Assembly (NCBI RefSeq): GCF_030406325.1 | Contig: NZ_JAUEQY010000024.1 | Span: 1 to 64,000, forward strand | DNA from: Actinomadura sp. DC4 | GTDB lineage: Bacteria > Actinomycetota > Actinomycetes > Streptosporangiales > Streptosporangiaceae | Direction of reading: 5' to 3' | DNA: 64,000 bases | Part shown: in pieces, positions 42,618-51,536 of the stretch | How the letters are laid out: every line of letters begins with the position of its first letter | How positions within the stretch are numbered: position 1 is the stretch's first letter | Notes under the pieces: generated by a model | Seen by the model: the letters and a program-made list of their open reading frames with translations, nothing else | What the model was told of the DNA's origin: nothing | Databases searched by the model: none | Made by a program: the position numbers and the translations under genes

Positions 42618-42633
42618 CTGAGGCGTGCCTCAG
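42618..42633. promoter_or_regulatory. Inverted repeat before the ECF-fusion gene
   Basis: CTGAGGC-GT-GCCTCAG, 7-bp arms with a two-base centre, 18 bp before GTG 42651 and just ahead of the ribosome site GGGAGG. It may be an operator or a leader hairpin. Confidence 0.45.
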
Positions 42634-42650
42634 TCAAGCGGGGAGGATAT

Positions 42651-44087
42651 GTGGCGGGCTGGCCGAGCATCGAGCGAGCCGACGACCTGTGGCTCGCACA
42701 GGCGTTGCGCTCGGGCGACAAGGCCGCGGAGGTCCGGTTCTACGACCTGTACGCGGTACGCCTGTTCGACTACTGCCACGTGCTGCTCCCCGACGAGCGG
42801 GCCGCCGCCCTCACCGTGGTCGACACGCTGGTCCTCATGCGGGAGCGCATCGGCGACCTGGGCGACCCGCAGGCGTTCCGCGGCCGCCTGTACTCCATGG
42901 CGCGCGAGGAGTGCCTGCGCGAGCGTCCCGCGCTGCCGGCCGAGCGGCACCCGGCCGACGCGACGGGCGCGGAGGTGGACGAGGCGACCCGGCTGCTCGT
43001 GCACAACGCGCTGCTGGTGCTGACCGGCCGCCAGCGCGAGGCGCTCGACCTGTCCCAGCGGCACGGGCTGACGCCCGAGGAGCTCGCCGAGGTCCTGGAG
43101 ATCACGCCGCAGGACGCCTCGATTCTCGTCGCGCAGGCCCGGCACGACCTGGACGACGCCTTCGCCGCCGTGGTCGTCGCCGCGACCGGCCGCGAGGACT
43201 GCCCGAGCATCGGGGCGCTGGCGGGCCCGCCGGGACAGCGGCTCGACGCGGAGACGTGCGGCCTGCTCACCCGCCACATCACGAACTGCCCGATCTGCGG
43301 CACTCGCGGCGACGGCCGCGCGGCGTCCGGGCGCCTGCTGCACGCGATGCCGTTCGCCGCGATGCCCGGGGCCCTTCGCGACCGCTTCCTCGCCGCCGCG
43401 GCCGACCCGGAGTTCGCCCGTCGGGTGACGGCGCGCCGCGTCCCGCCCGCCGAGGCCTCCCCGCCGGTCGAGGAGTCGCACCGGTCCTCGCGCCTCTGGC
43501 CCGTCATGGCCGCGGTCACGGTCGGAGCCCTGGCGATCGGCGGCGGCGTCCTGTACGTCCTGCCGGACTCGGGCCACGAGAACGCCGGCAACAACCAGTC
43601 CATCGCCGCCAAGCCCGACGGATCGTCGGCCGACGTCCCCTCTGCGGCGGGCGCCGGCGCCCCACGGCCGAAGGACGGTGCCACGTCGGCGACCCCGTCG
43701 CCGTCCGACTCCAGCAAGACCCCCACGCCGACCCCGACGCCGCACCGGAACAGGTCGCGGTCGCCGCAGGGCCGGCCGGGCTCTCCGTCGGCACCCACGC
43801 CGCCGTCCCCGCCGGCCCAGCCGGCCTCGGGCACCCTGGCGGTCTCCGGGTGCACGATGAACGGAACCCGGCACTGCACGGTCACCGTGGTGGCGCAGGG
43901 CGGGCCGGTCACCTGGAGCGTGACGGGCGTGAACGGCGACATCAGCGCGAGCGGCGGCGGCAGCCTGTCGGCCGGTCAGTCCGCGGGCGTGACGGTGACG
44001 CGCGACGCGAGCTGGTGCTGGAGCGGCGGCAACGGCTCGGTGTCGTTCAACACCGGTGCGACGGCCGCCGTCAGCTGGCGCTGCTGA
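42651..44087 (+). CDS. Membrane-anchored ECF sigma factor fused to zinc anti-sigma-like motif
   Basis: Single protein of 478 residues. ECF region 2 lies at ~10-90 (EVRFYDLYAVRLFDYCHVLL) and region 4 at ~118-175 (LTGRQREALDLSQRHGLTPE). His209-X3-Cys213-X2-Cys216 in RHITNCPICG is the zinc anti-sigma pattern. A single helix follows at ~282-304, then a Pro/Ser/Thr linker to ~392 and an Ig-like outer domain with Cys residues 401, 409, 456 and 478. Actinobacterial ECF groups with such membrane extensions are known. The inferred role is sensing of an envelope or extracellular signal in cis. GTG 42651 has GGGAGG 4 bp upstream. Its 3' end overlaps the convergent permease gene by 17 bp. Confidence 0.82.
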   Translation: MAGWPSIERADDLWLAQALRSGDKAAEVRFYDLYAVRLFDYCHVLLPDERAAALTVVDTLVLMRERIGDLGDPQAFRGRLYSMAREECLRERPALPAERHPADATGAEVDEATRLLVHNALLVLTGRQREALDLSQRHGLTPEELAEVLEITPQDASILVAQARHDLDDAFAAVVVAATGREDCPSIGALAGPPGQRLDAETCGLLTRHITNCPICGTRGDGRAASGRLLHAMPFAAMPGALRDRFLAAAADPEFARRVTARRVPPAEASPPVEESHRSSRLWPVMAAVTVGALAIGGGVLYVLPDSGHENAGNNQSIAAKPDGSSADVPSAAGAGAPRPKDGATSATPSPSDSSKTPTPTPTPHRNRSRSPQGRPGSPSAPTPPSPPAQPASGTLAVSGCTMNGTRHCTVTVVAQGGPVTWSVTGVNGDISASGGGSLSAGQSAGVTVTRDASWCWSGGNGSVSFNTGATAAVSWRC

Positions 44088-45408
44088 CGCCTCGGCGGGA
44101 CGTCCGCGACACCGAGGCGGCGACGCCGATGACGGTGAGCGCTGCGGCGTACGCGAACTGCGCCGCGCCGAAGGCGGACACGGCGATGACGCCCAGGACC
44201 ACGGTCACGGCGATGCCGTACGCGCGCCGGCCCGCGCGGAACAGTCGCGTGTAGGCGATGGCGCAGAGCAGGTAGAGCAGGAAGAAGTTCTGCCCGGCGA
44301 TCGTGAGCAGGCCGGTCAGCGAAGCCAGCTTCACCGCGTTGGCGCCGATGACGAGGAGGAAGCCGGTCACGCAGGCGATGACGGCCCGGTGCGGGTTGCC
44401 GGACGGGCTGAGCCGCGCGAGAGGAGCCGGCAGCAGGCCCTCGCGGGCGCTGGACATCACCAGGCGGGACCCGCCCCAGATCGCGCCGACGAGGTTGGCG
44501 GCGATGATGACGACGCCGAGCGCCGCGACCAGATGGGCGGCGGCCGGGGAGAACGTGGCGACGAGCGCCTGGACGGGGGAGGCGAGCTCGGTGGTGGCAT
44601 CGCGCGGCAGGCGGGTCTGCACTCCCCACGCCAGCAGGAGGTACATCACGACGACGAGCGCGAAGCTCAGCACCACGGCCCGGGGGAAGTCGCGGCGCGG
44701 GTTCGCGTACTCCTCGGTGGTGAACGACAGCATCTCCCAGCCGGTGAAGGCGAAGAAGACGACGCCGGTGGCCTTGACCCCGTCCGAGACGGTGTCGATC
44801 CGCAGCGCGGGCAGATGGTGGACAGCGGCGCCACTGGCCGTCGCGAGCACGCCGACGGCCAGGAGCGCGACGGTCAGGACGATCGCGAAGGCGACCTGCA
44901 CCCGCGTGGACATGCGTACGCCGAGGACGACGACGCCGCCCGCGAGGACGATGAGCAGCGCGGCCCCGGCCTGGGCCGGCAGAGCGCCCAGGCCGGGGAG
45001 CGCGACGAGATAGTTGCCGCCGGTCAGCGCGATCCCGGGGATGCCGAGGCCGAAGGTGCCCAGCAGCAGCACCTCGACCGCGGCGGCGAGATGGCGCCCG
45101 AAGGCCGCCTGGACGAACCCGGCCACGCCCCCGGCGCTGGGGTAGGTGGAACCGAGCTTCGCGAAGATCAGCAGGAGGGGGACGGTGAAGATCGCCGCGG
45201 CCGCCCACGTGAGAAGAGCGGCGTCGTCGACCTTCTGGTAGGCGAGTCCCGGCAGGACCAGCGCGCCGCTGCCGACGACGATGGTGACCGCCAGGGCGAT
45301 CGCACCGGGCAGCCTGACGTGCCCGCGAAGGCGGTCCGTGTCACTGTTCTCGCCGCTGTCATCGGGCGGCGGCGCCTCGGCGGCGATCTCGCGGTACGCG
45401 TCGGCCAT
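44071..45408 (-). CDS. APC-superfamily amino acid permease
   Basis: Membrane transporter of 445 residues with about twelve helices. The APC signature begins RLPGAIALAVTIVVGSGALVLPG (the first broken helix with GSG). Later segments include FAFTGWEMLSFTTEEYANPRRDFPRA and GAIWGGSRLVMSSAREGLLP. ATG 45408 was chosen because AGGA lies 7 bp before it; the open frame upstream lacks membrane character. It likely takes up an amino acid or amine. No operon partner is intact; the decayed cupin sequence lies immediately upstream. Confidence 0.87.
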   Translation of the reverse strand: MADAYREIAAEAPPPDDSGENSDTDRLRGHVRLPGAIALAVTIVVGSGALVLPGLAYQKVDDAALLTWAAAAIFTVPLLLIFAKLGSTYPSAGGVAGFVQAAFGRHLAAAVEVLLLGTFGLGIPGIALTGGNYLVALPGLGALPAQAGAALLIVLAGGVVVLGVRMSTRVQVAFAIVLTVALLAVGVLATASGAAVHHLPALRIDTVSDGVKATGVVFFAFTGWEMLSFTTEEYANPRRDFPRAVVLSFALVVVMYLLLAWGVQTRLPRDATTELASPVQALVATFSPAAAHLVAALGVVIIAANLVGAIWGGSRLVMSSAREGLLPAPLARLSPSGNPHRAVIACVTGFLLVIGANAVKLASLTGLLTIAGQNFFLLYLLCAIAYTRLFRAGRRAYGIAVTVVLGVIAVSAFGAAQFAYAAALTVIGVAASVSRTSRRGVSSAS

Positions 45409-45416
45409 GAAAGGTC

Positions 45417-45800
45417 CTAGCTCAGTGCGGGCATCGGGTGAGGGTGGCTGTCCGGCGGCAGGAATGTCGTTTCCGCGCTGCGGCCTTCCTGGGGACGGAT
45501 CATGTATATCGCACCGTGCGAGGCCGCGGCGGATCCGTGGACGATTCCTGCGGACAGCGTTATCCACGTGCCTTTGGGGCAGGTCTTCTCCTGGTATTTC
45601 CCGTCGCTGGTCCAGAACAGCAGTACCTCACCGTCGATGACGAAAAGCTCTTCGTCGAGGCTGTGGTAGTGCCAGTCGTGAACCTTTCCCGGCCCGTCGT
45701 TCTGCAGCTCGAAGCTGCCCTGTGCCGGGAGTAATCCCTGAATTCCCGAAGAGATTTCCGTCGTGGAGGAAGTACTGCATCCATTCCCCGTTTCCCGTGT
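45417..45800 (-). pseudogene. Cupin gene remnant without a start codon
   Basis: The frame reads EISSGIQGLLPAQGSFELQN, VHDWHYHSLDEELFVIDGEV, LLFWTSDGKYQEKTCPKG and TWITLSAGIVHGSAAASHGA, ending TAG at 45417-45419. This is a clear cupin with metal-type His residues (HDWHYH, VHG). Upstream the frame is closed by TGA at 45801-45803, and no ATG, GTG or TTG occurs between. The cupin has therefore lost its own start and overlaps the YqcI-like gene in another frame. A frameshifted fusion is the alternative. Confidence 0.7.
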
Positions 45801-46242
45801 TCACCACGACGAACATCGGCATGCCGGCGAAGCGGAACTCCCACTCCGGGTGCTCGGTGTCGGCGGGTACGCTCGCCGGCCGCGGGGTGGGGTCGAGGTC
45901 GTGCACCGACTGGAGGAGCGACCAGGAGTACCGGTCGTATTCGCCCAGTGTCGTGAGGTCGCCGGCCGGCTCGAAGAAGGCGACGAGCGAGGTTCGCCCG
46001 CCCAGGATCGGCGCCACTTCGACGAACTCGCCCAGCGCGCCGGCGAGATAGGTCACGCCGTCCTCGCCCACGGGCACGAAGGTCAGGCGCAGACTTCCTC
46101 TTTTAAGGGCGTCGGCGCCGAATATGCCGGGGAAGAATGATTCTCTGCTTAAGGGACGGTTGCTGAAACGTGTCGCCGCTGTGCGTTCCCATCCGGTCGC
46201 CGAATCTTCGGCCGGATGAAGCAGCTTATCGAACGAGGTCAT
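45628..46242 (-). pseudogene. YqcI/YcgG-family gene, 3' part replaced
   Basis: Starts MTSFDKLLHPAEDSATGWER and follows the YqcI/YcgG family up to PEWEFRFAGMPMFVVVNT, about residue 150. Then, where family members continue NTPxHxxRRSR, the sequence changes to GNGEWMQYFLHDGNLFGNSG and runs out of frame over the cupin sequence to a stop at 45628. The N-terminal part is well preserved (LVAFFEPAGDLTTLGEYDRY). A deletion probably joined it to the cupin gene. It may still make a truncated protein. Confidence 0.65.
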
Positions 46243-46329
46243 GGTCGCCTTACGATTCGGGTGGACCGTAAAACGATGAGGGCCTTCGATCCGGTTTCGC
46301 CAGGCCGAAGGGCCCTCGCCGGGGCCGGC

Positions 46330-47255
46330 CTACCGCCAGGTGTCGTTGACGGTGGCGGCGGGGCCGGAGCCGGTCGTGGCGGAGCGGTTCGGGTTCGACT
46401 CCCACGTGATCGAGCCGTCGGTGTTCTTCTTGATGTACTTGTACTGGAAGGCCGTGCCGGTGGGCGATCGCCACGGGGCCGCCCGGACTGACGTGAAAGG
46501 TGGCGTTTCCGGAGCCGTCGACGGTGACGGCCGTACCCGTGCATGTCCCGCCGGAGACTCCGCCGCCGACGACGTCGCAGTACGTCCCGGCCGGCAGCCC
46601 GGTGGCGAACGTGCGGTTCAGGGTCGAGCCCGAGTTGTTGATCGCCACGTACCCCTTGGCGCCCCGGCCGAAGGCGATCTGGTTCGCGCCGTCGGACCAC
46701 CAGCCGGTGACCGAGGTCCCCTTGACCACGTTGTGCCTGCCGACCATGCCGCCGAGCCTGCGGTCGAGGCAGCCCTGCCAGCCGGAGGAGCAGTTCGTGC
46801 CGCTGACGTGCCCGCTGGAGTCGGAGGGGGCGAGTCGTCGGAGCCGTTGAAGTCGAAGCCGGACTACACCTGGGGCGTGCCGTAGCCCCAGGCCAGCGAG
46901 AAGATCGTGGCGAGGGTGTACTGGCATGACCTCCTGGTAGACGTACGCGGACGTGCTCAGCTTCCCCTTGATCACCTTCAGGTCCGGCGAGCCGATGTGC
47001 TTGGCGGCGTCCACGCGGAACCCGTCCACGCCGATGCTCAGCAGGTCATTGAGATAGTCGGCGATCCTGCCGCGTACGTGGTCGGACTCGGTGCGCAGGT
47101 CCGACAGGCTCACCAGCTCGCACTCGGTGACCTCGGTGAAGCTGCCAGTTCCACTCGAAGAGGTTGGCGATGACGTCATGATCGCCGGGCGGGGACGCCG
47201 CGGCGTGGGCGGCGGGGACGAACGGCCGTCGCCAAGACGGCGAGGGTTTGAGCAT
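46330..47255 (-). pseudogene. Secreted alpha-amylase (GH13) pseudogene with CBM20 end
   Basis: Fragments of a Streptomyces-type secreted alpha-amylase in several frames. The N-terminus from ATG 47255 has DVIANLFEWNW, then a large deletion. TECELVSLSDLRTESDHVRG and LLSIGVDGFRVDAAKHIGSP keep the nucleophile Asp region. After KLSTSAYVYQEV the frame breaks, and YTLATIFSLAWGYGTPQV is followed by a stop. The C-terminal domain GWWSDGANQIAFGRGAKGYV survives. A CBM20 starch-binding tail ends FQYKYIKKNTDGSITWESNP ... TVNDTWR at TAG 46330. The acid Glu and NHD region are missing, so no active enzyme is possible. Confidence 0.85.
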
Positions 47256-47360
47256 GCGGGCCTCCTGGGGCGAAGGATGGGCGGGGTCCCCCGAGGTGCT
47301 GCGGCCGCTCGTTTCGGTTGTGCAACCGCGAAAGTGACTCCACCTCGATGGGCTGGCAAT

Positions 47361-47383
47361 AGCTTGCAGAAAGCTTGCGCAAG
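47361..47383. promoter_or_regulatory. MalR-type operator candidate
   Basis: Two direct AGCTTGC repeats (47361-47367 and 47372-47378) with the palindrome CTTGCGCAAG at 47374-47383, in the spacer between the amylase pseudogene and the LacI gene at 47460. TTGC-type repeats are typical of actinobacterial maltose/amylase promoters bound by MalR. Confidence 0.55.
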
Positions 47384-47459
47384 ATCATTGCCAATGCTCG
47401 GGTGGCAGGCTGCAACGGATCCCGGGTCCGGCCCGGTCTTCGGCGGTAGATTCGCCTTC

Positions 47460-48479
47460 GTGAGCATGCGTCTGGCGGACATCGCCGTCCAAGCGGGAGT
47501 GAGTGAGGCCACGGTCAGCCGGGTCCTCAACGGCAAGCCCGGAGTCGCTTCCGCGACCCGTCAGGCGGTCATCGAGGCGCTCGACTCCTTCGGCTACGAG
47601 CGCCCCGCCCGGCTGCGGCAGCCGCGCGCCGGCCTGATCGGGCTGATCGTCGCGGACCTGTCCAACCCGATCTTCCCCGCCTTCGCCGAGGTGATCGAGA
47701 ACACCCTGGCCGTGCACGGCTACACCGCTGTGCTGTGCGCGCTCGCGCCCGGCGGCATCAACGAGGACGACTACACCGACCTTCTGCTGGAGCGAGGGGT
47801 CTCCGGCATCATCTTCGTGTCCGGCCTGCACTCCGACTCCCAGGCCGACCACGGCCGCTACAAGCGGCTCACCGACCGTGGCCTGCCGATCGTGCTGGTC
47901 AACGGCTTCGCGGGCGGGGTCGACGCCACGTTCGTGTCCAGCGACGAGGCCGGGTCGATGGAGCTCGCGGTCGCGCACCTGGCCCAGCTCGGGCACCGCC
48001 GGATCGGGCTGGCCGTCGGCCAGGAGAGGTTCGTCCCGGTGATCCGCAAGACCCAGGGCTACCGCAAGGGGATGGCCGACCGCCTCGGCGCGACCGACGT
48101 GGACGGCTGGATCGCGAACACCATCTTCTCCATCGAGGGCGGCGAGGCCGCCGCCCTCCAGCTGCTCGACGACCACTGCACCGCGATCTGCTGCGCCAGC
48201 GACATGATGGCGATCGGCGCGATCCGCGCCGCGCGGCAGCGTGGCCTGCGGGTGCCCGACGACGTCTCCGTCGTCGGCTTCGACGACTCGCCGCTGATGG
48301 GCTACATCGACCCGCCGCTCACCACGGTCCGCCAGCCCGTGCGTGAGATGGCGCTGGTCGCCGTCCGCAGTCTCCTGGACGAGATCCAGGGAGTCGGCTC
48401 GCCCCACACCGAGCTCGTGTTCCGCCCGGAACTCGTGGTCCGCCGCTCGACCGGGCCGGTCACCGCCGACGCGCCGTAG
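47460..48479 (+). CDS. LacI-family regulator, MalR/Reg1-like
   Basis: Protein of 339 residues. The [23 protein letters not shown] with hinge [16 protein letters not shown] is very like Streptomyces MalR/Reg1. Effector domain: [40 protein letters not shown] and [28 protein letters not shown] 47460 is two codons before ATG 47466; either may start it. It lies between the amylase pseudogene and an alpha-glucosidase gene, with TTGC/GCAA operators on both sides, so it likely represses maltodextrin genes. Confidence 0.92.
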   Translation: MSMRLADIAVQAGVSEATVSRVLNGKPGVASATRQAVIEALDSFGYERPARLRQPRAGLIGLIVADLSNPIFPAFAEVIENTLAVHGYTAVLCALAPGGINEDDYTDLLLERGVSGIIFVSGLHSDSQADHGRYKRLTDRGLPIVLVNGFAGGVDATFVSSDEAGSMELAVAHLAQLGHRRIGLAVGQERFVPVIRKTQGYRKGMADRLGATDVDGWIANTIFSIEGGEAAALQLLDDHCTAICCASDMMAIGAIRAARQRGLRVPDDVSVVGFDDSPLMGYIDPPLTTVRQPVREMALVAVRSLLDEIQGVGSPHTELVFRPELVVRRSTGPVTADAP

Positions 48480-48492
48480 TCGATTGCACTAT

Positions 48493-48503
48493 TTTGCTGC
48501 AAA
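48493..48503. promoter_or_regulatory. Candidate MalR operator before alpha-glucosidase
   Basis: TTTGC-T-GCAAA, a perfect odd palindrome 110 bp before the alpha-glucosidase start, similar in half-site (TTGC/GCAA) to the element at 47361-47383. Confidence 0.5.
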
Positions 48504-48613
48504 GTATTTCAATCATGCTGCTTCGCTGTTACGTTCTGCGCAACCCGATGGTGCTTTGGGCGGTTACGTGCGCCGTCGTCCTTTCGGAGGAGTTGCAGGC
48601 CTGAAGGAGTTGC

Positions 48614-50191
<1,578 letters not shown>

Positions 50192-50256
50192 GGGGTCGCG
50201 GGCCGGTCGACTCGGCCGGCCCGTACCGCAGGACTCTCGGGCTCGCCGGGCGCCGG

Positions 50257-50709
50257 TCAGCTGAGGCGGAAGACCGGGTAGCCCGGGGCGATCTCCAGAA
50301 GTTTCTCCTCAGACGCCTTCGCGTCCACGCCGTCGAAGAACATCCCCACCTCGAACTTCCAGCGCCGCAGGTACGCGCGCAGGATCTCCGGCTTCTCCTC
50401 GTCCGGCAGCTCGGCCGCGGTGAAGACCTCGACCCGGCGGCCGATGTGCAGCTCACCGCCGCCGGACACGCGCATGTTCCGCACCCACTGCGTGTGGCCG
50501 CGCGGGGCCACCAGGTAGCGCTCGCCCTCGTGCTTGAGCAGGTTGACCGGCGTCGTCCGCCACTCACCGGTCTTGCGCCCGCGGACGTACAGAACGCGCG
50601 AGCCCAGCAGGCTGACGCCCATGCGGGTCAGGCCGCTGACGAGTCGGCGGGTGCTCCGGTCCACCAGGTTGTTACCGACGATCACGCGGGGTTCGGGGGT
50701 GGTGGCCAT
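50257..50709 (-). CDS. Deazaflavin(F420)-dependent nitroreductase-family protein
   Basis: Protein of 150 residues with the Ddn/DUF385 split-barrel pattern: LGSRVLYVRGRKTGEWRTTP, VNLLKHEGERYLVAPRGHTQ, WVRNMRVSGGGELHIGRRVE and FDGVDAKASEEKLLEIAPGY then PVFRL. Family members use F420H2 to reduce quinones or nitro compounds. ATG 50709 starts the typical N-terminus; a longer frame upstream overlaps operator-like palindromes and is rejected. Confidence 0.87.
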   Translation of the reverse strand: MATTPEPRVIVGNNLVDRSTRRLVSGLTRMGVSLLGSRVLYVRGRKTGEWRTTPVNLLKHEGERYLVAPRGHTQWVRNMRVSGGGELHIGRRVEVFTAAELPDEEKPEILRAYLRRWKFEVGMFFDGVDAKASEEKLLEIAPGYPVFRLS

Positions 50710-50730
50710 GGAGGACTCCTCAACATTTTC

Positions 50731-50797
50731 GAGAGCGGCGCTCTCTCTTGAGAGCAGTGTGCGCCTACGTGGGTCCAACCGTCAAGAGCACTGCTCT
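50731..50797. promoter_or_regulatory. Paired palindromes, TetR-type operators
   Basis: GAGAGCG-G-CGCTCTC (50731-50745) and AGAGCA-C-TGCTCT (50785-50797) are perfect odd palindromes sharing the half-site AGAGC. A further half-site AGAGCAGTG (50751-50759) pairs with CACTGCTCT at 50789-50797. They sit 22-90 bp before the nitroreductase-family gene. Such sites fit a TetR-family repressor, which is not encoded nearby. Confidence 0.6.
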
Positions 50798-51041
50798 CGA
50801 AAGAGGTCGCCGCTCCAGAATCGCGCTCTCCGCGTCCCTGCGCTCTCCGGATTCCGTGCCCCCGACTCCGTACCCCGAGCCCGTACCCGGGCCTCTCACC
50901 CGAGCCCGCTACCTCCCAGATCCCGCGTCCCCCGGGCCGCGCCGTTGGAGCTCCAGATCTTCCGGGCCTCCTGTCTCCCGGCCCCGCCCGCCGTAGGTCC
51001 GCAGTCGGCTTTATACCCGACGGTACGCAATGCGTGGCAAT

Positions 51042-51100
51042 CTAAACTCTATTTAGGACAATAAGGCATTTGCCAGTCGAAGAATAATAAGCTTTGCTTA
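51042..51100. promoter_or_regulatory. AT-rich MarR promoter with two inverted repeats
   Basis: CTAAA-CTCTA-TTTAG (51042-51056) and TAAGC-TTT-GCTTA (51088-51100) lie in an AT-rich block immediately before GTG 51105. They are plausible MarR autoregulatory sites. The GC-rich stretch 50800-51040 has no supported feature. Confidence 0.55.
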
Positions 51101-51104
51101 GTGT

Positions 51105-51536
51105 GTGGAGACTGAAGAGGTGCGGGCGACCGCCGGTGCGTTGCGGCAGGGGATGGCTCAGCTCGGCCGCCGTCTGCGTGCCGAGCGCGTCAGTAACGGC
51201 CTGAGCCGCAGCCGGCTCAGTCTGCTCAACCTGCTGGCGCTGCACGGGCCGATGACCGCCTCCGCCATGGCGGCGGCCGAGCGTCTGCAGCCGCAGTCGC
51301 TCACCCGGCTCCTCTCCCGGCTCGAGGACGACGGGCTGATCGTGCGCAGTCCGGACGACGCGGACCGGCGTCAGGTGCGGATCGACATCACACGCGAGGG
51401 GGTGGCCGTGCTCGACGAGGACACGGACAGACGCGAGGCATGGTTGGCGAAGGCGATGGCCGAACGGCTCACAGCGACCGAGTGTGAGGTGCTCCGCCTC
51501 GCCGCGGGCCTGATGGAACGGCTCGCGGATGACTGA
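51105..51536 (+). CDS. MarR-family transcriptional regulator
   Basis: Winged-helix regulator of 143 residues: RSRLSLLNLLALHGPMTASA, MAAAERLQPQSLTRLLSRLE and the wing DDADRRQVRIDITREG. GTG 51105 follows the inverted repeat at 51088-51100. Its last 8 bases overlap the start of the double ABC exporter, a common arrangement for a substrate-sensing repressor of a drug exporter. Confidence 0.9.
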   Translation: METEEVRATAGALRQGMAQLGRRLRAERVSNGLSRSRLSLLNLLALHGPMTASAMAAAERLQPQSLTRLLSRLEDDGLIVRSPDDADRRQVRIDITREGVAVLDEDTDRREAWLAKAMAERLTATECEVLRLAAGLMERLADD

